A program made the translations under genes and the position numbers. Below are positions 13,394-20,953 of a DNA stretch of 22,788 bases, in pieces. The notes under the pieces were generated by a model. That model saw nothing but the letters and a program-made list of their open reading frames with translations, did no database searches and was not told where the DNA came from. Source of the stretch: CAUZRD01 sp963582255 (lineage in GTDB: Bacteria > Pseudomonadota > Alphaproteobacteria > Rhizobiales > TMED25); contig CAUZRD010000015.1 of NCBI GenBank assembly GCA_963582255.1, positions 1 through 22,788 of the forward strand, in the 5' to 3' direction. The stretch's first letter is position 1. Each line of letters begins with the position of its first letter.

Positions 13394-14998
13394 ATGGAAT
13401 CCCAAGATAGGTTTGATTATATCATTGTGGGGGCAGGTAGCGCGGGCTGCACGCTTGCCGCGCGACTGACTGAATCTGGTAAGCACAAGGTGCTGTTGCT
13501 TGAGGCGGGGCCGCCCGATCGTGACCCGTGGATTCATGTTCCTATCGGCTATGCCAAGTTGTTCACCAAGAGTAGCGTCAATTGGATGTATGAAACCGAG
13601 CCGGGCGAGGAATGGGTTACCCGGTCGGTGCCACAGCCCCGTGGCAAGGTGCTAGGCGGTTCATCGTCAATCAACGGCATGATTTATATCCGAGGTCAGA
13701 GCGAGGATTATGATCATTGGCGTCAACTCGGGAACACTGGCTGGTCTTATGAAGACGTCCTGCCTTATTTTCGCCGTGCGGAAAACCAGCAGCGTGGTGA
13801 GAACGAGTTTCACGGGGCTGATGGTCCATTAAGCGTTTCAGATGCGCGCGATACCCATCCTCTGAGTGAGTCGTTGATTCAGGCAGCAGTTGCGCAAGGC
13901 TATAAGCGAAACGATGACTTTAATGGTGCTGAACAAGAGGGTTTTGGTCACTATCAATGGACCACGCGTAATGGAAGACGTTGCAGTGCAGCGGTCGCGT
14001 TTTTAAATCCAGCCCGCGGTCGTCAGAATCTTCATATTGTGTCAGAAGCGCATGTAAAGAGGATCATATTTGACGGGAATCGTGCTTCGGGAGTTGTCTA
14101 TATGCTTGGCGGGCAAGAGCATATTGCTCATTGTGATGGCGAAATTCTACTGGCCAGCGGTGCATTCAATTCACCTCAGCTATTACAGCTTTCCGGAGTT
14201 GGACCAGGTGAACTTCTAGGTCGGCATGGTATTGATGTCGTTGCTGATAGGCCCGGTGTTGGCGCCAATCTGCAAGATCACGTCAATGCACCAGTGATTT
14301 ATGAGTTGAAGGAAGCCCACTCAGTCAATGATGTTTATAACAGGATTGATAAGAAAGTCATAGCCGGGCTTAATTATCTTCTCGGGCGTCGAGGGTTACT
14401 TCATATGGGTGTTGCCTATGTAGGTGGCTTTATCAAGGCAGATCCACGCTCGGCAACACCGGACATTCAAACACTACTATTGCTTTTCTCGACCACTGCA
14501 GTTGGCGGTGCTCCGCATGAATATCCTGGATGCACGTTGGTCGCGACATTGCTGCGGCCGGAGAGCCGAGGGACAGTGCACATACAATCTGCTGATCCGT
14601 ATATGCAGCCTGTAATTCAACCAAATTATCTCGATGCGCAGCAGGATCGCGATATACTCATCGCGGGTATGAAGGCGGTGCGACGTGTTGCGGGCGATAC
14701 TAAGTTCGCTCAGCACACGGTGGCGGAGCGTTATCCGGGGCCAGATGTTCAAAGTGATGACCAATTGCTCGACTATCTGAAGAGAATGTGCCGCACCAGC
14801 TTTCATCCTATTGGTACCTGCCGGATGGGACCCGACGAAGCATCTGTTGTTGATGAGCGCTTGAGAGTCCGCGGTTTTGAGGGGTTGCGTGTTATTGATG
14901 CATCGATCATGCCGACGCTTGTTTCAGGCAATACTAATGCACCGACAATCATGGTCGCGGAAAAGGGATCTGATATGGTACTTGCCGATGCGCGGTAG
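13394..14998 (+). CDS. GMC family FAD oxidoreductase (choline dehydrogenase-like)
   Basis: This is a glucose-methanol-choline flavoprotein that oxidises an alcohol to an aldehyde or ketone. The FAD dinucleotide fold is at the N terminus (YIIVGAGSAGCTLAARL, residues 9–25, then LLLEAG). Both GMC signatures are present: PRGKVLGGSSSINGMIYIRG (82–101) and GAFNSPQLLQLSGVGP (256–271). The catalytic His471 lies in FHPIGTCRMG, with the partner Asn in SGNTNAPT (511–518). The length of 534 residues is usual. The ATG at 13394 follows AGGACGGACC. Betaine genes are absent, so choline is not a safe substrate. An alcohol intermediate of the neighbouring pathway, or polyethylene-glycol-like alcohols, are alternatives. 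Confidence 0.93.
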   Translation: MESQDRFDYIIVGAGSAGCTLAARLTESGKHKVLLLEAGPPDRDPWIHVPIGYAKLFTKSSVNWMYETEPGEEWVTRSVPQPRGKVLGGSSSINGMIYIRGQSEDYDHWRQLGNTGWSYEDVLPYFRRAENQQRGENEFHGADGPLSVSDARDTHPLSESLIQAAVAQGYKRNDDFNGAEQEGFGHYQWTTRNGRRCSAAVAFLNPARGRQNLHIVSEAHVKRIIFDGNRASGVVYMLGGQEHIAHCDGEILLASGAFNSPQLLQLSGVGPGELLGRHGIDVVADRPGVGANLQDHVNAPVIYELKEAHSVNDVYNRIDKKVIAGLNYLLGRRGLLHMGVAYVGGFIKADPRSATPDIQTLLLLFSTTAVGGAPHEYPGCTLVATLLRPESRGTVHIQSADPYMQPVIQPNYLDAQQDRDILIAGMKAVRRVAGDTKFAQHTVAERYPGPDVQSDDQLLDYLKRMCRTSFHPIGTCRMGPDEASVVDERLRVRGFEGLRVIDASIMPTLVSGNTNAPTIMVAEKGSDMVLADAR

Positions 14999-15016
14999 CG
15001 GGACTACCTGATGAAC

Positions 15017-15069
15017 TGAGGTGCTGACCTCATGCGTTTATGTGCAAGGTATTACATGAAGTAATGCCT
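15017..15069 (+). repeat. Two tandem hairpins upstream of the histidine cluster
   Basis: TGAGGT-gctg-ACCTCA (15017–15032) is a perfect 6-bp stem. AGGTATTAC-atgaa-GTAATGCCT (15047–15069) is a 9-bp stem with one wobble. They sit between the GMC stop and the DUF2628 ATG, 20 bases before the latter. No U tract follows. They may form the 5' leader structure of the his unit, or end the GMC transcript with help from Rho. Confidence 0.4.
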
Positions 15070-15088
15070 ACGTGATGAAGGCCAAAAG

Positions 15089-15616
15089 ATGCGCAGTTAT
15101 ACAGTCCATTGCTGGAGGTATGCGATCGGCAATCCTGACGCCGAAGCCGCAGCGACCATTTTCGTGCGCGATGGGTTTTCCTGGATTGCGTTCATCTTAC
15201 CTCTGGCTTGGACACTCTATAATAGTATGTGGGCTGTGCTTTTAGCTCTGGCTTTGGCGTTGGTTGGCCTCAATCTGGCGATTGTAGCTGCAGGCCTACC
15301 TGAATTTGTGAATGCAATTATGACCTTTGTTGTTCATTTTCTATTTGGTGCAGATGCTCGAGATTTGCATCGCTGGACATTGTCTAGGCGCGGATACGAC
15401 GTTGTTTCCGTGCTAGTGGCAGAAAACCAGGACGAGGCGGAAATACGGTACTTCCAGGACTGGTGCGATGGGCTGAGTGCTAATCAATACGCCTATGTGG
15501 CCGGTGAAGAGACTAAAGACTTTGTGCTTCCTGTCAAACTGGATCATGCGGTCGAGATGGATCGTTTGACTGAGATGGGGCCTAACCCGCCGGCACCATC
15601 AACGACCCCGGCTTGA
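15089..15616 (+). CDS. DUF2628 membrane protein
   Basis: This 175-residue inner-membrane protein of unknown function opens with MRSYTVHCWRYAIG. Two to three membrane segments follow at about residues 28–90 (FSWIAFILPLAWTLYNSMW, then LLALALALVGLNLAIVAAGL, then the IMTFVVHFLFGADARDLHRWTL block). The cytosolic tail is Pro/Thr-rich at the end. The gene lies 25 bases before hisH, where DUF2628 genes commonly occur in alphaproteobacterial his clusters, often behind hisB. Here hisB is not upstream. The position supports the call, but its role in histidine synthesis, if any, is unknown. Confidence 0.82.
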   Translation: MRSYTVHCWRYAIGNPDAEAAATIFVRDGFSWIAFILPLAWTLYNSMWAVLLALALALVGLNLAIVAAGLPEFVNAIMTFVVHFLFGADARDLHRWTLSRRGYDVVSVLVAENQDEAEIRYFQDWCDGLSANQYAYVAGEETKDFVLPVKLDHAVEMDRLTEMGPNPPAPSTTPA

Positions 15617-15641
15617 CGGCTGCGATAGCTGGCCGATTGCC

Positions 15642-16295
15642 ATGTCACAGGTTGTTATCATCGACTATGGATCGGGGAATTTACATTCCGCGTCCAAGGC
15701 GTTTCAGCGCGCTGCCGATATAGTTGAGGGGTCAATCGATATCGTGGTAACGAGTGATCCGGAGGTGTTGGTTAGGGCTGATCGGGTGGTGCTTCCAGGT
15801 GTCGGGGCATTTTCCGATTGCCGCGCTGGCCTGTATGTGGTTCCCGGGTTGATGGATGCGCTTGAAGAAACAGTACTTTCCCGGGCGCGGCCATTTTTTG
15901 GAATTTGTGTTGGTATGCAACTGATGGCTAGTTTCGGCCATGAACATGGTGTCCATCCCGGGTTTGACTGGATCCCGGGTATTGTTGAGCCAGTTGAGCC
16001 GTTAGATCCAGCGTTAAAAATTCCGCATATGGGTTGGAACAGCCTTAATGCAATCAACGAGCACCCAGTGCTCAGAGGCATTACACTCGGCGAGGCTGGC
16101 TATCACGGGTATTTTGTACATTCTTACCACTTTTGTTCCAAACACCGTAAGGATATTGTTGCCGAAACATCCTATGGGGGCCCGATCACTGCTATGGTCG
16201 GGCGCGCTAACATGATCGGTACGCAGTTCCATCCTGAAAAGAGCCAGCAGCTCGGTCTGCAGGTTATTGCCAATTTTTTAAATTGGACACCCTAG
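15642..16295 (+). CDS. hisH: Imidazole glycerol phosphate synthase, glutaminase subunit HisH
   Basis: This class I glutamine amidotransferase hydrolyses glutamine and passes ammonia to HisF, which makes imidazole glycerol phosphate plus AICAR in histidine synthesis. The catalytic triad is visible: Cys89 in FFGICVGMQLM, and His197 and Glu199 in GTQFHPEKSQQ. The N terminus IDYGSGNLHSASKAF and the PHMGWN block (128–133) are diagnostic. The length of 217 residues is normal. One minor oddity is Val90, where Leu is usual after the nucleophile. The ATG at 15642 lacks a clear Shine-Dalgarno, so coupling to the gene before it, 25 bases away, is likely. The hisA ATG follows one base after the stop. Confidence 0.97.
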   Translation: MSQVVIIDYGSGNLHSASKAFQRAADIVEGSIDIVVTSDPEVLVRADRVVLPGVGAFSDCRAGLYVVPGLMDALEETVLSRARPFFGICVGMQLMASFGHEHGVHPGFDWIPGIVEPVEPLDPALKIPHMGWNSLNAINEHPVLRGITLGEAGYHGYFVHSYHFCSKHRKDIVAETSYGGPITAMVGRANMIGTQFHPEKSQQLGLQVIANFLNWTP

Positions 16296-16296
16296 G

Positions 16297-17043
16297 ATGA
16301 TTTTATTTCCGGCAATTGATCTCAAGAATGGCGAATGCGTAAGGTTAAAACTTGGCCGTATGGAAGATGTAACCATTTATAATTCGGACCCGGTTGATCA
16401 GGCGCAAGTGTTCGCGGATGCCGGATTTGAATGGCTGCATGTGGTTGATCTCGACGGTGCTTTTTCGGGGCGTCCTGAAAATGCACTCGCCGTGGAAGCT
16501 ATTTTGAAATCGGTGTCGCTTCCGGTTCAACTTGGCGGTGGTATTCGCGATCGGGCAACCGTCGAGCACTGGCTTAATCTTGGCGTCTTTCGTGTTATTT
16601 TAGGAACGGTAGCGGTGCGTGATCCACAACTCGTGCGCGAAGTGGCGCGGGCGTATCCAGAGCGTATCGTGGTAGGTATTGATGCACGTGAGGGTATGGT
16701 AGCCGTTGAGGGGTGGGCTGAAACTTCCACGCTTAAAGTGGAGGACCTGGCACAGCGCTTTGCCGATGCGGGTGTTGCCGCAATAATCCATACTGATATT
16801 GACCGTGATGGCATTTTAACCGGGCTTAATTTTAACGCCTCGAGAGCTCTGGCCTTAATCACGCCTCTGCCTGTGATTGTATCTGGTGGCCTTGCATCGA
16901 TTGATGATATCAAGGCACTTATTCATCCGGAAAATAGTGTTCTTGCCGGGGCGGTGAGCGGGCGAGCACTCTATGATGGACGGATTGATGCACGGGCCGC
17001 ACTTCAACTTATCGCAACCGCTAGGGTTAGTGGTTCATGCTGA
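16297..17043 (+). CDS. hisA: Phosphoribosylformimino-AICAR-P isomerase HisA
   Basis: HisA is a TIM barrel that isomerises ProFAR to PRFAR by an Amadori rearrangement, the step before HisF/HisH. Asp8 in FPAIDLKNGECVRL and Asp169 in HTDIDRDG are the two catalytic acids, and VGIDAREG (127–133) and the phosphate-binding GG motifs (QLGGGIRD, VSGGLAS) are present. The length of 248 residues is standard. The start is one base after the hisH stop, and the end overlaps the hisF ATG by seven bases. This tight packing points to one transcript with translational coupling. Confidence 0.97.
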   Translation: MILFPAIDLKNGECVRLKLGRMEDVTIYNSDPVDQAQVFADAGFEWLHVVDLDGAFSGRPENALAVEAILKSVSLPVQLGGGIRDRATVEHWLNLGVFRVILGTVAVRDPQLVREVARAYPERIVVGIDAREGMVAVEGWAETSTLKVEDLAQRFADAGVAAIIHTDIDRDGILTGLNFNASRALALITPLPVIVSGGLASIDDIKALIHPENSVLAGAVSGRALYDGRIDARAALQLIATARVSGSC

Positions 17044-17822
17044 AATCACGGCTCATACCTTGTCTTGATGTTAAAGATGGCAGGGTGGTGAAGGGTATAA
17101 ATTTCGTTGATCTGCGCGATGCGGGAGATCCGGTGGAGGCTGCAGTTGCCTATGATGCGGCTGGGGCGGATGAACTTTGCTTTCTAGATATAACGGCCAG
17201 CCTTGAACGTCGGGGCATATTATTGGATGTGGTACAGCGCACGGCGGAGGTTTGTTTTATGCCGCTAACGGTGGGAGGTGGGGTGCGAAAGCTAGATGAT
17301 GTACGTCAGCTATTGCTAAGTGGTGCTGACAAGGTTTCCATCAATACTGCGGCGGTTAATGATCCGAGTTTTGTCAAATCGGCTTCGGAAAAATTTGGTA
17401 CCCAGTGCATCGTAGTTGCTATTGATGCCAAGCAAGTTTCAGCTCATCGCTGGGAAATTTTTACCCATGGTGGGCGGGAGGCGACCGGAATTAACGCAGT
17501 AGATTTTGCTGAGCAAGTTGTCTCACTGGGGGCGGGCGAAATCCTTTTAACGTCGATGGATAGGGATGGCACTAAAATCGGATATGATATTGCGCTGACA
17601 CGGGCGGTTGTTGGTAGGGTTACTGTTCCGGTAATTGCGTCGGGCGGTGTTGGTACACTTGATCATCTGGTGGATGGTGTTGCGTGTGGGCATGCGAGCG
17701 CAGTGCTTGCGGCGTCGATCTTTCACTTTGGTACTTATACTATTGGCGAAGCCAAGCGACATATGGATCAAGCTGGACTTGCCGTGCGTCTAGACGTAAT
17801 CCCCCCCACCAGTCCACAATAG
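17037..17822 (+). CDS. hisF: Imidazole glycerol phosphate synthase, cyclase subunit HisF
   Basis: HisF is the TIM-barrel cyclase partner of HisH. It uses ammonia to convert PRFAR to imidazole glycerol phosphate and AICAR. Both catalytic aspartates are present, Asp11 in IPCLDVKDGRVVKG and Asp130 in IVVAIDAK, along with TVGGGVRK (79–85) and the HGGREATG loop (144–151). The length of 261 residues is normal. The gene overlaps the hisA end by seven bases in another frame, so the two are co-translated. The last residues (VIPPTSPQ) look like an ordinary short tail. Confidence 0.97.
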   Translation: MLKSRLIPCLDVKDGRVVKGINFVDLRDAGDPVEAAVAYDAAGADELCFLDITASLERRGILLDVVQRTAEVCFMPLTVGGGVRKLDDVRQLLLSGADKVSINTAAVNDPSFVKSASEKFGTQCIVVAIDAKQVSAHRWEIFTHGGREATGINAVDFAEQVVSLGAGEILLTSMDRDGTKIGYDIALTRAVVGRVTVPVIASGGVGTLDHLVDGVACGHASAVLAASIFHFGTYTIGEAKRHMDQAGLAVRLDVIPPTSPQ

Positions 17823-17864
17823 AGTATAGTTAGGCCGATTTTGATACCAACGGTAGGATGATAT

Positions 17865-18209
17865 TTGACGATGAGGTCTATTAACCTAGGTGATTTAGAA
17901 GTCTTGGAGCGGCTATCACAAACACTGGCTTCACGGCGTGGCGGTGATGTTGATGCGTCGTATAGCTCCAGGCTGATAGCTGATCCAAAACTGGCGGCGC
18001 GAAAGCTTGGAGAGGAAGCAAATGAAGTCATTATTGCTGCACTCTGCGAGGGCGACGAGGAGCTGGCCAAAGAGGCTGCTGATTTAATCTATCATATGAT
18101 GGCCCTGTTGGAGGCACGGCAGATTTCGCTTGGAGATGTGCTGCGCGAACTTGCTGCCCGTGAGGGCATTTCGGGGTTGGAGGAAAAAGCCGCGCGCGAA
18201 CTTTCCTAG
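17865..18209 (+). CDS. hisE: Phosphoribosyl-ATP pyrophosphatase HisE
   Basis: HisE removes pyrophosphate from phosphoribosyl-ATP, the second step of histidine synthesis. The MazG-like metal-binding motif is visible (KLGEEANEVIIAAL, then KEAADLIYHMMALL, around residues 47–83). The 114-residue length is normal for a stand-alone HisE. Two starts are possible: TTG at 17865, with AGGA six bases upstream, and ATG at 17871, with the same AGGA twelve bases away. Spacing favours the TTG, and I use it. The gene lies 42 bases after hisF, likely in the same operon, and 31 bases before coaA. No hisI is present here. Confidence 0.95.
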   Translation: MTMRSINLGDLEVLERLSQTLASRRGGDVDASYSSRLIADPKLAARKLGEEANEVIIAALCEGDEELAKEAADLIYHMMALLEARQISLGDVLRELAAREGISGLEEKAARELS

Positions 18210-18240
18210 CGAGCGCGCCGTTGAGACGGATTTGTAGTCT

Positions 18241-19194
18241 ATGGATTGTCGCGGGCATATTGACGTTTCACCCTATCGGCGGTTTTCAAAAGCCCAATGG
18301 GCAGCACTACGCGCCGATACCCCATTGCCGCTAGATGCCGCTGATGTAGAAAGGCTTCGTGGCCTCAATGAACCGATGTCGTTGTCGGAAGTTGAGCAGG
18401 TCTATCTACCATTATCGCGGCTGATGAACCTTTATGTGGCTGCGACCCAGGGGTTATTCCACGCGACTTCAAAATTTCTCGGCGGCAGTGGTGCAAAAGT
18501 CCCCTATATCATTGGCCTTGCTGGTTCAGTAGCGGTTGGTAAGAGTACGACGGCGCGCATTCTGCAGGCATTGCTGGGGCGTTGGCCACACCATCCGCAG
18601 GTTGCCTTGGTTCCAACCGATGGTTTCTTGTTACCGAATGCGGTTTTAGAGGCTGAGGGTCTGATGGATCGCAAGGGCTTCCCTGAAAGTTATGATCTAG
18701 GGCATTTGTTGGAGTTCATGTCCCATGTGAAAGCTGGTCAGGCTCAGATTGAGGCCCCGGTTTATTCCCATCTGACCTATGACGTTGTGCCGGGAAAGTC
18801 GATTTTGGTTGATCGGCCTGATATTCTGATTGTAGAGGGACTAAACGTTTTCCAGCCGGCGCCGCTACCGCGTCATGGAAAGGTTATTCCTTATGTATCC
18901 GACTATTTTGATTTTTCAATTTATGTTGATGCGGCAAATGAGAATATCCGTACTTGGTACATTAACCGCTTCCTCGCTCTTCGTAAAAACACTTTCGCCA
19001 AGACGGAATCTTTTTTTCATCAATACGCTTCTGTTTCCGATGAGGAAGCGCGTGAGATTGCGGGCGATGTCTGGACGCGGATCAATCTAAAAAATTTGAC
19101 TGACAACATCTTGCCAACTCGCCAGAGGGCTGATCTCATTTTGGTTAAGGGTCGAGATCATGCCGTTGAAAACATTGCACTTCGAAAAATTTAA
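18241..19194 (+). CDS. coaA: Type I pantothenate kinase CoaA
   Basis: CoaA phosphorylates pantothenate, the first and controlling step of coenzyme A synthesis, and is feedback-inhibited by CoA in well-studied bacteria. The P-loop GLAGSVAVGKST (92–103, Lys101) is exact, followed by PTDGFLLPN (Walker-B-like), RKGFPESYD and SHLTYDVVPG, and the late RTWYINRFLALR block. The N-terminal SPYRRFSKAQWAALR is typical, and 317 residues is the usual length. Its place behind hisE is common in Alphaproteobacteria and supports the class call. The ribosome binding site at ATG 18241 is weak, consistent with coupling to hisE. Confidence 0.97.
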   Translation: MDCRGHIDVSPYRRFSKAQWAALRADTPLPLDAADVERLRGLNEPMSLSEVEQVYLPLSRLMNLYVAATQGLFHATSKFLGGSGAKVPYIIGLAGSVAVGKSTTARILQALLGRWPHHPQVALVPTDGFLLPNAVLEAEGLMDRKGFPESYDLGHLLEFMSHVKAGQAQIEAPVYSHLTYDVVPGKSILVDRPDILIVEGLNVFQPAPLPRHGKVIPYVSDYFDFSIYVDAANENIRTWYINRFLALRKNTFAKTESFFHQYASVSDEEAREIAGDVWTRINLKNLTDNILPTRQRADLILVKGRDHAVENIALRKI

Positions 19195-19225
19195 GCAGGG
19201 GTCCAAGTCTACCGTGGTAGGTTGA

Positions 19226-19254
19226 TTGCACGGTATGGGCGGTGCGGGCATACT
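19226..19254 (+). promoter_or_regulatory. Candidate promoter for the 26-codon ORF unit
   Basis: TTGCAC (19226–19231) and CATACT (19249–19254) stand 17 bases apart, the ideal spacing, though neither is a perfect hexamer. Transcription would start near 19261, about 31 bases before the small ORF. The match is moderate. Confidence 0.35.
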
Positions 19255-19291
19255 AGTACGCCTCTGGAACCAAACAAAAGGAGGTGATCTG

Positions 19292-19372
19292 ATGTCAAGT
19301 GAGCAATTTGGACGTCAATCGAGTCTAATAGGATTATCACCAGCAGCGGAGCAACCTTCGCTGGCGGTATGA
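19292..19372 (+). CDS. 26-codon ORF with near-ideal Shine-Dalgarno
   Basis: The ORF encodes a 26-residue Ser-rich peptide (six Ser, beginning MSSEQFGRQSSLIGL) and ends in TGA. Its ribosome binding site, AAAGGAGGTGATCTG just before the ATG, contains the full complement of the 16S rRNA 3' end (AAGGAGGTGATC), the strongest such site in the window. The ORF is too short for ordinary gene finders. Its last third also forms a stem, CAGCGGAG/CTTCGCTG (19344–19351 / 19356–19363, one wobble), and a strong terminator lies 44 bases past the stop. It could be a leader peptide controlling the downstream oxidoreductase, or a small protein in its own right. There is no run of one amino acid, so classical amino-acid attenuation is not evident. 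Confidence 0.5.
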   Translation: MSSEQFGRQSSLIGLSPAAEQPSLAV

Positions 19373-19415
19373 TTTCTGTCATTGATGATATGGTCGGTTG
19401 ACGGCTATTCTCACG

Positions 19416-19449
19416 AGAGGGGCCGCCAGGTGCGGTCCCTCTTTATTTT
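19416..19449 (+). terminator. Intrinsic terminator
   Basis: AGAGGGGCCGC (19416–19426) pairs with GCGGTCCCTCT (19432–19442), 11 base pairs with one G·U, around CAGGT, followed by TTATTTT. This is the clearest Rho-independent terminator in the window. It closes either the his–coaA transcript or the short unit starting near 19261, and it stands ahead of the Gfo/Idh/MocA gene. Confidence 0.8.
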
Positions 19450-19553
19450 GCGCTAAGTTATTGATTGTATTTTGAGATATCAACATGAGCGGGTTAGATC
19501 AGTCGGCGCAAGATGCGTACAAAACCAGTCGTGATCTGAGGAAGGAAAATAAG

Positions 19554-20687
19554 ATGTCGGGTAACAAACAACTTGGGTTGGCAGTGGTTGGGTGTGGTGT
19601 TGTGGGTCGCATGCGGGCAACGCTTGCGAAGGATTTTCCTGGAATCGGCTGGATTGGTTTGTCGGATATGAACGAAAGATCTGGCCTAAAATTGAAAGCT
19701 GATATCGACGCCGATTTCTTCACCACGGATTTTTATGAACTGATTGCTCGGCCAGAAGTTGATGCTGTGATAGTTGCGACATCGACTTGGGCCCATGTTG
19801 AGCCAATACTAGCTGCGGTTGAGCAGGGTCACATGCTGATGATCGAAAAGCCGCTCGCTACTGACGCGGTACAGTCAGCGCTGGTTTTGGATGCAATTGA
19901 AAAAGCTGGGGTTGATGCGGTTGTCGGTTACACGCAGCGGTTTCGGCGTAGGTTCTTGGCTGTTAAGGAGCGTATCACCACTGGACAAATTGGAGAGGCG
20001 ACGGCGGTTGTAGTGCGAGCATTTATGAATCGTATGGCTCCGACTGGAGAGACCCGCCTTACTCAAGATCGGCGGCATCTCACTCCGATGGTGGTTTCTG
20101 GAACGCATAGTCTTGATATGGCGATGTGGCTGCTTGGCGAGCAAGCCAAACCGGTATCAATCTTCGCGCGCTCAACAGAAAAGATACTGACAGATATAGG
20201 CACTAAGGATGCGACTTTCGGTGTTTTTACCATGGAAGATGGAGCCATCTTTTCGATGAATATCTGTTGGGCATTGCCGAAAGTCTGGCCGGGCGCTGTT
20301 TATGGACTTGAGATTGGAATTGTAGGAACGCGGGGGGTAATTGATATTGAGGACACCCATCGTGATGTGATTCTTGCTAGTGAATTCAATCAGGGGCCGG
20401 CATATCGTCCAGATGATTTCGAGATTGAAGCAGAACGCAATGTCGATTTTCTCACTAGCTTTCCGCCCGGTGATATCTACGATGGTGAATTGTGGGGGCC
20501 GATGCGCGAGGAGACCAATTCCTGGTTCAATCGCATTTACTCGGGCAAGCGCACTCCGCATGCGACTGCGGCAGAAGGACATAAAAATCTAGTTTTAACA
20601 ATGGCGATGGATCTGTCAGCTAAACGTCGTAAGGAAGTGCACCTTCCAGTTGATCTGAAAGAACTGATGGAAGGTCTTGACGAATAA
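19554..20687 (+). CDS. Gfo/Idh/MocA family oxidoreductase
   Basis: This NAD(P)-dependent dehydrogenase belongs to the glucose–fructose oxidoreductase/inositol dehydrogenase family. The N-terminal Rossmann fold shows VVGCGVVGRMRA (11–22) and acidic LSDMNERSG. The catalytic-site Lys99 lies in MIEKPLAT, and His185 in the SGTHSLDMAMWLLG block is the usual C-terminal-domain catalytic His. The length from ATG 19554 is 377 residues. That start has AAGGA seven bases upstream. The ATG at 19485 would add 23 residues of polar, family-atypical sequence with only a poor site. Neighbours give no sugar or inositol context, so the substrate is open. The strong terminator just upstream implies its own promoter or read-through control. 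Confidence 0.9.
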   Translation: MSGNKQLGLAVVGCGVVGRMRATLAKDFPGIGWIGLSDMNERSGLKLKADIDADFFTTDFYELIARPEVDAVIVATSTWAHVEPILAAVEQGHMLMIEKPLATDAVQSALVLDAIEKAGVDAVVGYTQRFRRRFLAVKERITTGQIGEATAVVVRAFMNRMAPTGETRLTQDRRHLTPMVVSGTHSLDMAMWLLGEQAKPVSIFARSTEKILTDIGTKDATFGVFTMEDGAIFSMNICWALPKVWPGAVYGLEIGIVGTRGVIDIEDTHRDVILASEFNQGPAYRPDDFEIEAERNVDFLTSFPPGDIYDGELWGPMREETNSWFNRIYSGKRTPHATAAEGHKNLVLTMAMDLSAKRRKEVHLPVDLKELMEGLDE

Positions 20688-20688
20688 T

Positions 20689-20741
20689 ATGCCGTCGGGC
20701 GTGATTTACGGCAATGGACAAGGTGCTCCGTAGGACGGCAT
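20689..20741 (+). repeat. Inverted repeat after the Gfo/Idh/MocA gene
   Basis: ATGCCGTC (20689–20696) and GACGGCAT (20734–20741) are perfect 8-base arms separated by 37 bases. No U tract follows. The rest of the 266-base convergent spacer to 20953 holds nothing I can name. Confidence 0.3.
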
Positions 20742-20953
20742 CTATGCCCATTCTGCGGGGAAGTCGTGGTTAGTCTAATGGAAATGAAACTAGTGGTGAG
20801 TTGTTAGACTTGGTTCCCAAACACATGATTTTGCGGGTATCTCCAAGGCAGAGCAAGCGTGTCCATGAATATGTGAAGAAAAATTACAAAGGGTGCTGAT
20901 AGACCCCGCCCATCATCCTGCATTTGCAGTCAGTCTTGAGAACGCAGATTGCT

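Noticed and set aside
19292..19372. Classical amino-acid attenuator leader peptide
   Set aside because: The peptide has no run of a regulated amino acid such as His, Trp, Leu or Phe; only Ser is enriched and it is scattered.
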